Source: Akkermansia muciniphila
GTDB lineage: Bacteria > Verrucomicrobiota > Verrucomicrobiia > Verrucomicrobiales > Akkermansiaceae
Assembly: GCA_945890645.1 (NCBI GenBank)
Contig: CAMDCV010000002.1
Location: 124,001 to 188,000 of the forward strand
Direction of reading: 5' to 3'
DNA: 64,000 nt
A program made the translations under genes and the position numbers. Below the pieces are notes generated by a model. That model ran no database searches. It was not told the DNA's origin and saw only the letters and a program-made list of their open reading frames with translations. Numbering within the stretch: position 1 is the stretch's first letter; every line of letters begins with the position of its first letter. Positions 43,174 to 52,343 of the stretch are shown piece after piece.

Positions 43174-43449
43174 CTAATCATTAGATTTTATGTCGAAAAT
43201 GTTTTGGAGATATCCTTTGCTGAGAGTGGGATAGACATAAAAATCACTGTCGATACTTACAACATTTTTGATTTTCCTCTTCTCTGCTACTACAGCTAAG
43301 GATGCGTCAGCAAAATCCATCGGAACGTTTGAGTATTTTTCGGTCAGTAACAAAGTTTGCTCAATGTCATCAATCTTAATTTCGACCAATTCGACAGCAC
43401 CACGATAAACCCAACGTAAAAAGTCAAAGGGATAATTGGAAGTTAAGCG
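43174..43449 (-). pseudogene. C-terminal remnant of a PIN-domain (VapC-type) toxin
   Basis: The track shows a 71-residue ORF from a TTG start. The frame is open upstream to a TAG at 43450, adding RLTSNYPFDFLRWVYRGAVEL. The core MDFADASLAVVAEKRKIKNVVSIDSDFYVYP matches the C-terminal half of PIN nucleases, with the late acidic residues present. The N-terminal half with the first catalytic Asp and any antitoxin gene are missing. It is most likely a dead toxin fragment. It sits between ndh and secA. Confidence 0.65.
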
Positions 43450-43473
43450 CTAAGGAAGATCTATGAGAAACAG

Positions 43474-46400
43474 TTACACTTCCTCCTCTTTCCCGCAGCA
43501 CTGTTTGAACTTCTTACCGGAGCCGCAGGGGCAGGGGGCATTGCGACCGGAGGTGGCGATGTCGAAGCTTGGTTTGCGTTTGGGAAGGTTGAGCTTGATG
43601 GCGGTGCCTTCGGGCGACGGCAGCATCGTAGTGCCGGTGGACTGGCCGATGTTGTCTTGCGTTAACTCGACTTCAGCGCTGTGTAATTGTTGTGGGGCGC
43701 TTTGCAGTTGTTTGATGAATGCTTCGATCGCAGCGGCGGAGCGGAAAAGGTTGTGGAAAGCCTCTTGCTCGATGCTACCCATCAATTCGACAAACAAATT
43801 GTAGGCCTCGTTTTTGTATTCGACTAGTGGATCCTTTTGCCCTTGAGCGCGGAGGTAAACCCCTTCACGCAGGGCATCCATGTTATACAAATGCGCTTGC
43901 CATTGCTTGTCGATCGCGGCAAGCACCATGCGGCGCTCTTCTTGGTCGAGAATTTCCGGCGGCAAAGTGGCAGTGCGGGCCTCATAGGCTTCTTTGACTT
44001 TCTCCACTAACATCGCGGTGATGTTTTCCGGGCTTTTTGCCTTTTCAATATCTTCCATCAATACACGCACAGGAAGATTGCCTTGGATCCAATGGAACAA
44101 CTCGGTGAGGTCGGGAGAATTGTCATCACGTCCAGCGAAGTAACCGATGACATTGGCGGGGATCACTTTTTCGATGATCTCGGTTACGAGGTCGCGTGGG
44201 GATTCGGTGGAGAGAACTTCATTGCGATAGCCGTATACGACTTCACGCTGCTTGTTCATGACGTCATCGAAATCGAGCACGCGTTTGCGCCAAGTGTAGT
44301 TGCGTTGTTCGACGCGTTTTTGCGCGGTTTCAACCGAGCGATTCAGCCAGGAGTGCTCCAGTGCTTCGCCATCTTCCATGCCGAAACGCTCCATCATCTG
44401 GGTCATGCGCTCAGCAGCGGCAAAGTTACGCATGAGGTCGTCCTCGAACGAGAGATAGGCTTGTGAGAGACCGGGGTCGCCTTGGCGGGCGCAACGACCG
44501 CGCAACTGGCGATCGACGCGGCGGGATTCGTGACGCTCGGTGCCGATCACAAATAGACCACCGAGCTCAGCTACGCCCGCGCCGAGTTTGATGTCGGTGC
44601 CGCGGCCAGCCATGTTGGTGGAAACGGTGACTGAGCCACGTTGGCCGGCATTCGAGATGATTTCCGCTTCTTGGCGGTGGTATTTCGCGTTGAGAACTTG
44701 GTGCTCAATTTTCTCGCGTTTGAGCAAACGACTCAATGTTTCCGAGGCATCCACTGAGGCTGTGCCGACGAGAACGGGCTGTCCTTTTGCATGGGCTTCG
44801 GCGATTTTTTTCACCACGGCATTGAATTTCTCGCGGCGCGTTTTGAAAACTTGGTCGTTGAGATCGACGCGACTATTCGGCTGATTTGTCGGGATCGGCA
44901 AGACGTCGAGTTTGTAGATGTCCGAAAATTCGGCGGCTTCGGTTTCGGCGGTGCCGGTCATGCCTGCGAGTTTTTCGTAGAGGCGGAAATAGTTCTGAAT
45001 GGTGATCGTGGCGTAGGTCTGCGTCTCGCGCTCAATGATGCAACCTTCCTTGGCCTCAACAGCTTGGTGCAGGCCATCCGACCAACGGCGACCGGGCATT
45101 TCACGGCCCGTGTTTTCATCGACGATGACCACTTTGCCTTCGCTGATCACATACTGCACGTCCTTTTCGTAGATGCAGTAAGCTTTCAGAAGCTGGGAAA
45201 TGTTGTGCATTTTTTCGCCTTGTTGGTCGAGGCGAGTTTGCAGGGTTTCCTTACGCGCGAAACGTTCTTCATCGGTGAGGCTCGGATCGGCATCTATCTC
45301 GCCGTAGGCTTGGCCCAGATCAGGCAAAACGAAGGCATCGGCATCGTTCGGTGAGAGGAAATTGCGACCCATTTCCATCAAGTCGGCATCGTGCGCTTTT
45401 TCATCGATGGTGAAATAGAGTTCCTCTTTAATCGCGAACAATTCGCGTTTTTGGGCGTCTTGGTAGAAGGAAAGTTCCGTTTTTTCGAGCAAACGGCGAT
45501 TTTCAGGTTCTTCCATCAAACGCATGAACTGGCGGTTGCGTGGTTGACCGAGTTTGAGCTTGAAAAGAGCGCGACCGGCTTCTTCTTTTTCACCGGCATC
45601 AAGTTTTGCTTTGGCTTCGGCGGCTAGTTCGTTGCAGAGATCGGTCTGCTTTTTGACCAAGCGCTCGATCATTGGCTTATAAGTATCGTACTGGTGAGAA
45701 GATACCGTGGCAGGACCGGAAATGATCAGTGGAGTACGAGCTTCGTCGATGAGAATCGAGTCCACTTCGTCGATGACCGCAAGATAATGCGCGCGCTGGA
45801 CTTGTTCGTCCGCTGAGGTGGCCATGCCATTGTCGCGGAGGTAGTCGAAGCCGAATTCCGAGTTCGTGCCGTAGGTGATGTCGCAAAGATATTGTTCGCG
45901 ACGGTCTTGCGGATGCATCTGGTTTTGAATGCAGCCGACGGTGAGCCCGAGGAACTTGTAAAGCGAACCCATCCACTCCGAGTCGCGTCGGGCGAGGTAG
46001 TCATTGACTGTGACGATGTGAACGCCGAGGCCGGTAAGGGCATTGAGATACACGGGCAGGGTAGCGACGAGAGTTTTGCCTTCGCCGGTTTGCATTTCAG
46101 CGATCATGCCGCGGTGGAGGGCGATGCCGCCGATGAGCTGAACATCGAAGTGGACCATCTCCCATGAGAGGTTGTGATCACAGACGCTGATTTGCGATCC
46201 GCACATGCGGCGGGCGCCATTTTTCACGACGGCGTAGGCGTCCGGAAGGATTTGTTCGAGATACTTGGCGCGGCGCTCGCGGAAGCTCGGTTCGATTTCA
46301 CGGAATGCCTCTTTGGCGGCTTCGATGGATTCGGCGGTTGGCTCGATGCTGGCGGGGAGTTGAGGAAATTCCTCACGCAGGCGGGAAAAGCGGGATTCGA

Positions 46401-46647
46401 GATCCAGTGCCACATTGCGAAGTTCTTCCGTGCTCATGCGGTAGAGTGCGGGTTTCGGTGGCGCTTGGAGGTCGTGGTAACGGGCCAAATGGCTGCGCCA
46501 TTTTTGAGTGAGCTCGCGCAATTTTTCCTCGGGCTCCCGTTGGAGGGCCTCTTCAATTTCGTTGATGCGCGCCACCAAGGGACGGATGCGGCGAATTTCC
46601 CGTTGGTTTTTATTGCCAACGATTTTTTGAAGAATCCATTTGATCAT
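43474..46647 (-). CDS. secA: Preprotein translocase ATPase SecA
   Basis: A 1057-residue motor that drives proteins through SecYEG. Walker A is MQTGEGKTLVATLP, motif II VIDEVDSILIDEARTPLIISG, and the regulatory end is RGRCARQGDPG. The C-terminal zinc-binding tail is PCPCGSGKKFKQCC. The protein is about 150 residues longer than E. coli SecA, with extra charged sequence between the Walker A half and the second motor domain (about 330-460). It begins a transcription unit of its own with a candidate promoter 36 bp upstream. Confidence 0.97.
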   Translation of the reverse strand: MIKWILQKIVGNKNQREIRRIRPLVARINEIEEALQREPEEKLRELTQKWRSHLARYHDLQAPPKPALYRMSTEELRNVALDLESRFSRLREEFPQLPASIEPTAESIEAAKEAFREIEPSFRERRAKYLEQILPDAYAVVKNGARRMCGSQISVCDHNLSWEMVHFDVQLIGGIALHRGMIAEMQTGEGKTLVATLPVYLNALTGLGVHIVTVNDYLARRDSEWMGSLYKFLGLTVGCIQNQMHPQDRREQYLCDITYGTNSEFGFDYLRDNGMATSADEQVQRAHYLAVIDEVDSILIDEARTPLIISGPATVSSHQYDTYKPMIERLVKKQTDLCNELAAEAKAKLDAGEKEEAGRALFKLKLGQPRNRQFMRLMEEPENRRLLEKTELSFYQDAQKRELFAIKEELYFTIDEKAHDADLMEMGRNFLSPNDADAFVLPDLGQAYGEIDADPSLTDEERFARKETLQTRLDQQGEKMHNISQLLKAYCIYEKDVQYVISEGKVVIVDENTGREMPGRRWSDGLHQAVEAKEGCIIERETQTYATITIQNYFRLYEKLAGMTGTAETEAAEFSDIYKLDVLPIPTNQPNSRVDLNDQVFKTRREKFNAVVKKIAEAHAKGQPVLVGTASVDASETLSRLLKREKIEHQVLNAKYHRQEAEIISNAGQRGSVTVSTNMAGRGTDIKLGAGVAELGGLFVIGTERHESRRVDRQLRGRCARQGDPGLSQAYLSFEDDLMRNFAAAERMTQMMERFGMEDGEALEHSWLNRSVETAQKRVEQRNYTWRKRVLDFDDVMNKQREVVYGYRNEVLSTESPRDLVTEIIEKVIPANVIGYFAGRDDNSPDLTELFHWIQGNLPVRVLMEDIEKAKSPENITAMLVEKVKEAYEARTATLPPEILDQEERRMVLAAIDKQWQAHLYNMDALREGVYLRAQGQKDPLVEYKNEAYNLFVELMGSIEQEAFHNLFRSAAAIEAFIKQLQSAPQQLHSAEVELTQDNIGQSTGTTMLPSPEGTAIKLNLPKRKPSFDIATSGRNAPCPCGSGKKFKQCCGKEEEV

Positions 46648-46683
46648 AGAATTGAGTAGAGGAAAGCGTGGTTAGGGCGGGGA

Positions 46684-46712
46684 CTGATACAGGTGGAAAG
46701 GGTCGATTGCAA
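46684..46712 (-). promoter_or_regulatory. Promoter candidate for secA
   Basis: On the minus strand TTGCAA, 17 bp, TATCAG, about 36 bp before the secA ATG. Confidence 0.4.
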
Positions 46713-46804
46713 GGAATTATTCAGGGAGAGCCGACCCGTCCCAGAGGCTGATGGCGGGCATTGCAAATGGCTGATTATTTGATACGCCCACACTTCTTAC
46801 AATC

Positions 46805-48682
46805 TCATCCGCCGGTGCGGGGTGGGCGTTTTTTACCGGGGGTGACGTCGCGAAGGTTAGGATCTTCTCCTCTTGCTTTAGCTGCTTGGGCGCGCTGCAA
46901 TTCTTCCTGTTTCTCAATCATGCGCTCCATGAAGCCTTTCTTCTTCGGCTTATCGGGATCGACGGGTTTTTCCTTCAACTGTGGCTCGGGAAGCTTCGAA
47001 GTAATCCAAGTTTGGAAAATGGTGAAGATGTTCTGTGTGGTCCAGTAGAGCGCGAGTGCGGAAGCGAAGGAGTAACAGAAAATGAGGAACATGAAGGGCA
47101 TGAACATCATCAAGCGTTGCTGCATTTTATCGCCTGTTTTCGGCATCATTGCCATTTGTGCGAAGCTCGTGAGGGTCATGATGATGGGTAGTAAATTGAT
47201 GGGGAAGCCCATGAAATGACCGATGGTATCAGGTTGTGACAAATCCTGTACCCACCACAGAAATGGCTCGTGACGCATTTCAACTGCGTATTGCAACATG
47301 CGATAAAATCCGAAAAAGATGGGAATTTGCAATAGCATCGGAAGGCAGCCACCGATGGGATTGACGCCGTATTTTTTGTAGAGCTTCATCACCTCTTGGT
47401 TGACCTTGGTCGGATCATCGGGGTGCTTTTCCTTGATTTTGTCCATCTCTGGCTTGAGTTTTGCCATGCGTTTCATGGCGCGGTTCGACTTATTGTAAAG
47501 CGGCCAGATGGCGATACGAACGACAAGAGTGAGTAGGACGATGGAAATACCCCATGACCACGTATCGGAAATTTTTGAGATGCCTAGGTGGATCCAGTGG
47601 AGAACCCAGTTCAGCAAGCGACTGATCCAGGAGAAGTAACCATAGTTCATGATTTCGCCCCACGGTCCGTCCATTTTTCGGAGCATGTTGTTATCTTTCG
47701 GCCCCATGAAAATTTGGTAGCTAAGTGTTTTTTGCCCATTCTGTTCAAGTGTCTCAGCGGGCAAACGAAGGTGAGCACTGACGCCTTGCAGTGGTTTTTC
47801 TACATTGGCAAATCGTATGTCATAGGGAGCCGCGACAATACTGCTCGCATAGGGTTCTTTGCTCCGCATAGCGATGGTAAAAAACTGATCGCAGACGCCG
47901 GCAAGTTCGACGCTTTGCAGACCTCGATCAACAAAGGGTTTATCGTCACTGATCCAACTGCCTTTGAAATCTGTTACTTTGACAAACTCGTAGCTACCAT
48001 CATCATGGAAAAAGTAGGTCGTTTGATCCGGCCATTCTTTTTCATGTATTGGGCCGGTGGAACCAAGTGCAATCGTCCACTGGTTGAGAGAAACGGGAGC
48101 TGGATTGGCATTTTCGATGACGATATCGAAGTCTAACAAATACTGAGCACCGGGCTTGCTGGTGTCTTCTTGAATGCGATAGGTTTTTTTCACCAACAGG
48201 CCATCGGTGGTTTTGGCCACGAATACTGCTGCTTTGCCGGGCACTGACTGCTCAGGTTTGTAGGTGTAGAGGAGTGAGTCGGTGGTATTGACGCCGCGGG
48301 TCAGGGCTCCGACAGGATTGAGCTTTTCGTCATTGACGTGGATCGGGATTTTTTTATCGCCGATTTCGTATTCGTTTTTCAGGGCGGCGTACTTGATGCC
48401 ACCGCCGATGTTGGTAAGAACAAAGGATACTTCCGATGTCTCTAGGGTGATGGTTTTCTCTTCAATGACGACGGGGACTTCTGCCGCAGGTGTTGCAGGA
48501 TCCGTCGAGGCGGTTGTGGCGGGAGCGGCTGCTTTTTTGGCATCCTCCGCTTGGCGCAGGAATGCTTCTTGTTTTTGTTTTTCTTCGAAAGCAATGCGCG
48601 CTTTTTGTTGGGAATCAAAAAACAGGTAGGCGAGAAGGACGCTGCAAAGGGTGACGACGACCCAGGTTTTCTTATCGTACAT
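46805..48682 (-). CDS. yidC: Membrane protein insertase YidC
   Basis: A 625-residue protein from the ATG at 48682 (the track start adds MLIP). A first span (WVVVTLCSVLLAYLFF) precedes a large periplasmic domain (about 60-365), then the conserved core with WSWGISIVLLTLVVRIAIWPL, which includes the catalytic-groove Arg, and CLPMLLQIPIFFGFYRML. The tail is basic (KKRPPRTGG), typical for ribosome contact. It inserts inner-membrane proteins with or without Sec. It belongs to the rpmH-rnpA-yidD-yidC cluster. Confidence 0.96.
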   Translation of the reverse strand: MYDKKTWVVVTLCSVLLAYLFFDSQQKARIAFEEKQKQEAFLRQAEDAKKAAAPATTASTDPATPAAEVPVVIEEKTITLETSEVSFVLTNIGGGIKYAALKNEYEIGDKKIPIHVNDEKLNPVGALTRGVNTTDSLLYTYKPEQSVPGKAAVFVAKTTDGLLVKKTYRIQEDTSKPGAQYLLDFDIVIENANPAPVSLNQWTIALGSTGPIHEKEWPDQTTYFFHDDGSYEFVKVTDFKGSWISDDKPFVDRGLQSVELAGVCDQFFTIAMRSKEPYASSIVAAPYDIRFANVEKPLQGVSAHLRLPAETLEQNGQKTLSYQIFMGPKDNNMLRKMDGPWGEIMNYGYFSWISRLLNWVLHWIHLGISKISDTWSWGISIVLLTLVVRIAIWPLYNKSNRAMKRMAKLKPEMDKIKEKHPDDPTKVNQEVMKLYKKYGVNPIGGCLPMLLQIPIFFGFYRMLQYAVEMRHEPFLWWVQDLSQPDTIGHFMGFPINLLPIIMTLTSFAQMAMMPKTGDKMQQRLMMFMPFMFLIFCYSFASALALYWTTQNIFTIFQTWITSKLPEPQLKEKPVDPDKPKKKGFMERMIEKQEELQRAQAAKARGEDPNLRDVTPGKKRPPRTGG

Positions 48683-48700
48683 AGGAATCAGCAATGATGG

Positions 48701-48970
48701 TTAGTGAGAGTGTTTGTGAGGTGAAGCGGGTGGCACGGGGTCTTCGCCGAATCCGCCCCATGGGTGGCAGCGTAGGATTCGTCGAAGTCCCATCCACGAA
48801 CCGCGAAAGGGACCGTGGATTTCGACGGCTTGCAAAAAATAGTGCGAACAAGTCGGTTGGTAACGGCAGCCTGAATGCGGTCCGAAGGCGACCTTGAGCA
48901 TCGGGCTGAGGAAGCGCTGGTAAAAGCGAATCAGCACGCGAATGACTGAAGTGATGGCCCGGGAAATCAT
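48701..48970 (-). CDS. yidD: Membrane protein insertion efficiency factor YidD
   Basis: An 89-residue protein with the family core [13 protein letters not shown]...[40 protein letters not shown]. The three conserved cysteines are present. It assists YidC at the inner membrane. It lies 3 bp after the rnpA stop and 18 bp before yidC, in the usual order. Confidence 0.95.
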   Translation of the reverse strand: MISRAITSVIRVLIRFYQRFLSPMLKVAFGPHSGCRYQPTCSHYFLQAVEIHGPFRGSWMGLRRILRCHPWGGFGEDPVPPASPHKHSH

Positions 48971-48973
48971 GGT

Positions 48974-49342
48974 TCATGGTATGGGCGGAGTGAGCGGGCT
49001 CAACATGCCGAGGCGGTTGGCAGTTTTTAGCCAGTCTTTTTCCAGCTCTGCGTATGTGGCAGTGATGGTATTGTAGCGGGCGATGACCACGAGGTAACGG
49101 AGTGAGGGAGTGACGCGATCCCAGTGCGCTTGAATGATGCTGCGAAATCGACGGCGCAAGAGCACGCGGTCATGGGCCTTGCCGGCTTTTTTGGTGGTAA
49201 TAAAGGCGACCATAAAGTGCGGCAACGAGGCATCTTCCAGTGTGCTTAAAACGAGAAACCGGCCAGCTTTAGAGCGGCCGGTCTCGCGGACCTTCTGGAA
49301 GTCGGCCCGCTTTTTCATGGTGTGCTTCCGAGGAAGGCGCAT
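48974..49342 (-). CDS. rnpA: Ribonuclease P protein component
   Basis: A 122-residue basic protein opening MRLPRKHTMKKRADFQKVRETG, with the RNA-binding core KAGKAHDRVLLRRRFRSIIQAHW corresponding to the family's RNR motif region (here RRRFR). It binds the catalytic RNA and helps remove 5' leaders from tRNA precursors. It follows rpmH by 20 bp. Confidence 0.93.
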   Translation of the reverse strand: MRLPRKHTMKKRADFQKVRETGRSKAGRFLVLSTLEDASLPHFMVAFITTKKAGKAHDRVLLRRRFRSIIQAHWDRVTPSLRYLVVIARYNTITATYAELEKDWLKTANRLGMLSPLTPPIP

Positions 49343-49362
49343 CAGCGGGAGAGAGACTTCAA

Positions 49363-49548
49363 TTAATTCGAAGTGTGTTGTTGTGTGTGGCGTTTGAACT
49401 GCACCTCAGCACCTTTGCCGATGAGACGCTTGCGACCTTTTTGGCGACGACGGGCCAAGATGGCGCGACCGCCTTTGGTTGCCATGCGTGCACGGAAGCC
49501 GTGCTGTTGCTTGCGAGTGCGCTTGGATGGACGATAGGTAGGGCTCAT
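49363..49548 (-). CDS. rpmH: Large ribosomal subunit protein bL34
   Basis: A 61-residue protein with the bL34 core [37 protein letters not shown] and a C-terminal extension ([18 protein letters not shown]) beyond the usual 45-residue length. It is the first gene of the cluster and has a well-formed promoter upstream. dnaA, its usual neighbour in many bacteria, is absent. Confidence 0.97.
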   Translation of the reverse strand: MSPTYRPSKRTRKQQHGFRARMATKGGRAILARRRQKGRKRLIGKGAEVQFKRHTQQHTSN

Positions 49549-49614
49549 GGCGTGGGATAGTTACGTGATGATAAATCGGAAGATTGATGACCGTTGGAAG
49601 CGGTCGGGGCGCGG

Positions 49615-49642
49615 AGATTAGTCAAAACCACCGCAATGTCAA
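49615..49642 (-). promoter_or_regulatory. Sigma70-type promoter for rpmH
   Basis: On the minus strand TTGACA, 16 bp, TAATCT, ending about 66 bp before the rpmH start. This is the best-formed pair in the 185-bp gap; the remaining gap is otherwise unremarkable and has no DnaA-box cluster. Confidence 0.6.
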
Positions 49643-49733
49643 CACAACAATCAGAAAATTTCACATTTTTTTGCGACTCAGCAAGCCAAGAACTGCTTGC
49701 AGATCGTGGTTCATGCGATAGACAGTGTGCGGC

Positions 49734-50252
49734 ATGGAAAAGCAATCACAGGCGGGAGCATGGTATTTGACGGCAGTCGGGCTATCGCTGTGCTTGATCG
49801 CTGGCATTTTTTTGTGGCTGATGGGGCGGAGCTACTTGCGGGCGAGGGAAATGACAACGTGGCCACAGGTCCCGTGTTTGATATTGCGCTCCGAGGTGGC
49901 CGAGCGGCGCATTGGAGAAACGGTGGCTCCGGATTATCGATTCGCGGTATTATTTGGCTATCAATATGAGGGCAAAGATTACGAGAGTGATCGCTGGAGT
50001 CTGCGGGGAAGCATGCCGCGACAAGACCCAACGCAAGCGGAAAAACTGGTGGAAGAATTTCCGATGGGGTCGCAACAACGTTGTTGGGTAAATCCCCGGC
50101 AGCCGGAGATCGCGCTGCTGAAGCTGGATTCACGAGCTGCGGGCTACTCGTTGTGGTTTCCAGGCTTATTTTTTCTTGGTGGTGTGGGGATGATGATTGG
50201 AGCATGGAAACGATCGAAATCGGGTGAATTGCTGGATCCTAGCGTTTCCTGA
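49734..50252 (+). CDS. DUF3592-like membrane protein
   Basis: A 172-residue protein from the ATG at 49734 (the track also offers GTG at 49725). Two spans, near residues 10-32 (TAVGLSLCLIAGIFLWLMG) and 138-160 (LWFPGLFFLGGVGMMIGAW), enclose an extracytoplasmic beta-rich loop with WPQVPCLILRSEV, YRFAVLFGYQYEGKDYESDR and CWVNPRQPEIALL. This W-P...G-x-Y-x-G-x-x-Y...V-x-P-x-P-x-x-A-x-L layout fits DUF3592, whose function is unknown. The HTH gene follows directly. Confidence 0.65.
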   Translation: MEKQSQAGAWYLTAVGLSLCLIAGIFLWLMGRSYLRAREMTTWPQVPCLILRSEVAERRIGETVAPDYRFAVLFGYQYEGKDYESDRWSLRGSMPRQDPTQAEKLVEEFPMGSQQRCWVNPRQPEIALLKLDSRAAGYSLWFPGLFFLGGVGMMIGAWKRSKSGELLDPSVS

Positions 50253-50288
50253 TTGCCGAGCGTTGAATTTTCACGCAACCTCTGGAAG

Positions 50289-50942
50289 ATGTTTTTGCAG
50301 GGCTTTCGAGAATTGGTAAGACCGCAATGGGTGACCATCGTCGAGGAATTAAAAATCCACGGTGGCATGGCGATTCCCGAGCTGGCCCGGATAATGGAGA
50401 TGAGCTATATGGGAGTGAAGCAGCATTGCGAAGCGTTGCATGAGATGGGGTATTTGGAGCGAAATCGAATGCCGCGTAGTGAAGTGGGGCGACCAGAGAT
50501 TCTTTATCGGCTTGGGCCGAAAGCCGATGCATTGTTTCCGCAAGCGGGTGTGGTACTGACGCTCAGTTTACTGCATAATATGAAACAATTGTATGGGGCG
50601 AATGCTCCAGAAAAATTACTGTTTCAGTATTTTGCCGAATTGCAGGACAAATGGCTCAGTCGGATGCAACGTGCCAAGTCTTTAGTCGAAAAAGCAACCT
50701 TGCTCTCCAGTTTGAGAGAGAAAGAAGGGTGCTTCGCGCGTTGTTCTTATGACGTAAAGCAGGGCTTTCGTATCGAAGAATACCATCATCCCTTGTGGGC
50801 CTTGTTCTTGGAATATCCGGCGGCCATTGCGATGGAAGTGCGCATGATGGAAATCCTGATGGGTTCAAAGGTCGAACGAAAAGAAATCCACGGCGGCAGG
50901 GGTGGGCCGGCAAAAGTGATCTACGCGATTGCTACCTTGTGA
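50289..50942 (+). CDS. Winged-helix transcriptional regulator (ArsR/SufR-like)
   Basis: A 217-residue protein from the ATG at 50289 (the track uses a TTG at 50253, directly behind the previous stop). The N-terminal winged helix reads IVEELKIHGGMAIPELARIMEMSYMGVKQHCEALHEMGYLE followed by a wing (GRPEILYRLG). The C-terminal part has a CFARC cysteine pair, which recalls Fe-S sensing SufR-type regulators, but the cysteine spacing is not verified. Its target is unknown. Confidence 0.65.
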   Translation: MFLQGFRELVRPQWVTIVEELKIHGGMAIPELARIMEMSYMGVKQHCEALHEMGYLERNRMPRSEVGRPEILYRLGPKADALFPQAGVVLTLSLLHNMKQLYGANAPEKLLFQYFAELQDKWLSRMQRAKSLVEKATLLSSLREKEGCFARCSYDVKQGFRIEEYHHPLWALFLEYPAAIAMEVRMMEILMGSKVERKEIHGGRGGPAKVIYAIATL

Positions 50943-51039
50943 TGCGTATTCTTTTTCGTTTGATTTGCCGATTAAATCCGATATCAATCGCGCGTACCGC
51001 TCTCGCGACTAATTGTCTAACATTTTTTACTCTCTATTT

Positions 51040-52290
51040 ATGATCAAAATCGCTGTTCTGGGCTGTGGTGCCCGTGGTCGCAATTATTCTAGTATCGCCG
51101 GGACGATGCCGCAGCGTTACGAAATCGTGGCCGCATGCGATACCGTCGAGTGGCGGATGCAGGAAGTGGCGAAGTGCAATGCCTCGGGAAATGTGCAGCA
51201 ATTTTCTGATGAGAATGACTTTTTCGCGGCGGGAAAACTGGCGGATTTGCTGATCATCGCGACACAAGATCGAGACCACTTCGCTCATGCATTGCGTGCC
51301 ATTGAATTGGGTTACGATATTTTGTTAGAGAAACCCGCTGCGCAAACTTTGGAAGAGTGCGAGGAGCTGGATCGCCGTGCTCGTGCCGCGGGAGTGAAAA
51401 TCGGTTTGTGTTTTGTGCTGCGCTACACTCCCTTTTATCGGGCGGTAAAAGCGGTGATCGATTCCGGTCGTCTTGGGCGCATTATCTCGATGCACGCTTG
51501 TGAAGGTGTAGAACCTTTTCATCAGGCGCATTCGTATGTTCGCGGGCATTGGGCGAAGAGCGAGGGTGCCACGCCGATGATTTTGGCCAAATGTAGTCAT
51601 GATGCCGACTTACTTTGTTGGTTTGCCGAATCGGAAATCAATGAGGTTTCGAGCTACGGGCGACTCGATTTTTTCCGCAAGGAAAATGCCCCCGAGGGCG
51701 CACCTCTGCGCTGCACGGATGGTTGTCCGCATGCGCAGACCTGTTACTATGATGCGCATCATTATCTCACCGATAAGCGACGCTGGTTACGCATGATACT
51801 CGATGGCGGCTTAACGGCCCCCGACGAAAAAGTCATGGAGTTTTTGCAAACTTCACCATGGGGTCGCTGCGTCTTCCATTGTGACAATGATGTCGTCGAT
51901 CACCAAGTCTTAGCGGGTGAAATGCGCAACGGAATTACGGTGAATTTCACCATGACCGCTTTTGAGAGTGGTCGATCCATCGAAATCTACGGAACGCATG
52001 GATCGCTCAAAGGTGGTCAGATGTGGAAAGAGGCTCATGCTTATGAGTTGTCCGTGCGCGATCACGCGAGCGGCATCACCAGCGAGGTTGAGATTCCGCA
52101 AATCGATGAAGCCGGCTATGCTGGGCACGGTGGCGGTGACTATGGCATTGTCGATTCTCTCGATCAGCTTTTTGGAGAGCATGGCTCACTGCGTCCGGGA
52201 CTCGATGGCTTGGCGGGGCATCAACTGGCATTCCTAGCGGAAAAATCACGTTTGTCGAAAGCACGTGTCACCGTGCCAATGGGAAAATGA
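51040..52290 (+). CDS. Gfo/Idh/MocA family oxidoreductase, cytoplasmic
   Basis: A 416-residue protein from the ATG at 51040, with no signal sequence. The NAD(P)-binding start is KIAVLGCGARGRNYSS, the EKP motif is DILLEKPAAQTLEE near residue 95, and KCSHDADLLCWF supplies the C-terminal-domain substrate residues. Extra cysteines (CTDGCPHAQTCYYDAHHY) form a possible metal site not standard for the family. The substrate is unknown. Confidence 0.87.
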   Translation: MIKIAVLGCGARGRNYSSIAGTMPQRYEIVAACDTVEWRMQEVAKCNASGNVQQFSDENDFFAAGKLADLLIIATQDRDHFAHALRAIELGYDILLEKPAAQTLEECEELDRRARAAGVKIGLCFVLRYTPFYRAVKAVIDSGRLGRIISMHACEGVEPFHQAHSYVRGHWAKSEGATPMILAKCSHDADLLCWFAESEINEVSSYGRLDFFRKENAPEGAPLRCTDGCPHAQTCYYDAHHYLTDKRRWLRMILDGGLTAPDEKVMEFLQTSPWGRCVFHCDNDVVDHQVLAGEMRNGITVNFTMTAFESGRSIEIYGTHGSLKGGQMWKEAHAYELSVRDHASGITSEVEIPQIDEAGYAGHGGGDYGIVDSLDQLFGEHGSLRPGLDGLAGHQLAFLAEKSRLSKARVTVPMGK

Positions 52291-52343
52291 ATTGACTTTT
52301 CCAATCGTCGGCACGAAGCAGCGTTGTATAATTTCTCAACTTC

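Noticed and set aside
49549-49733. Replication origin next to rpmH
   Set aside because: No cluster of TTATCCACA-like boxes and no dnaA nearby.
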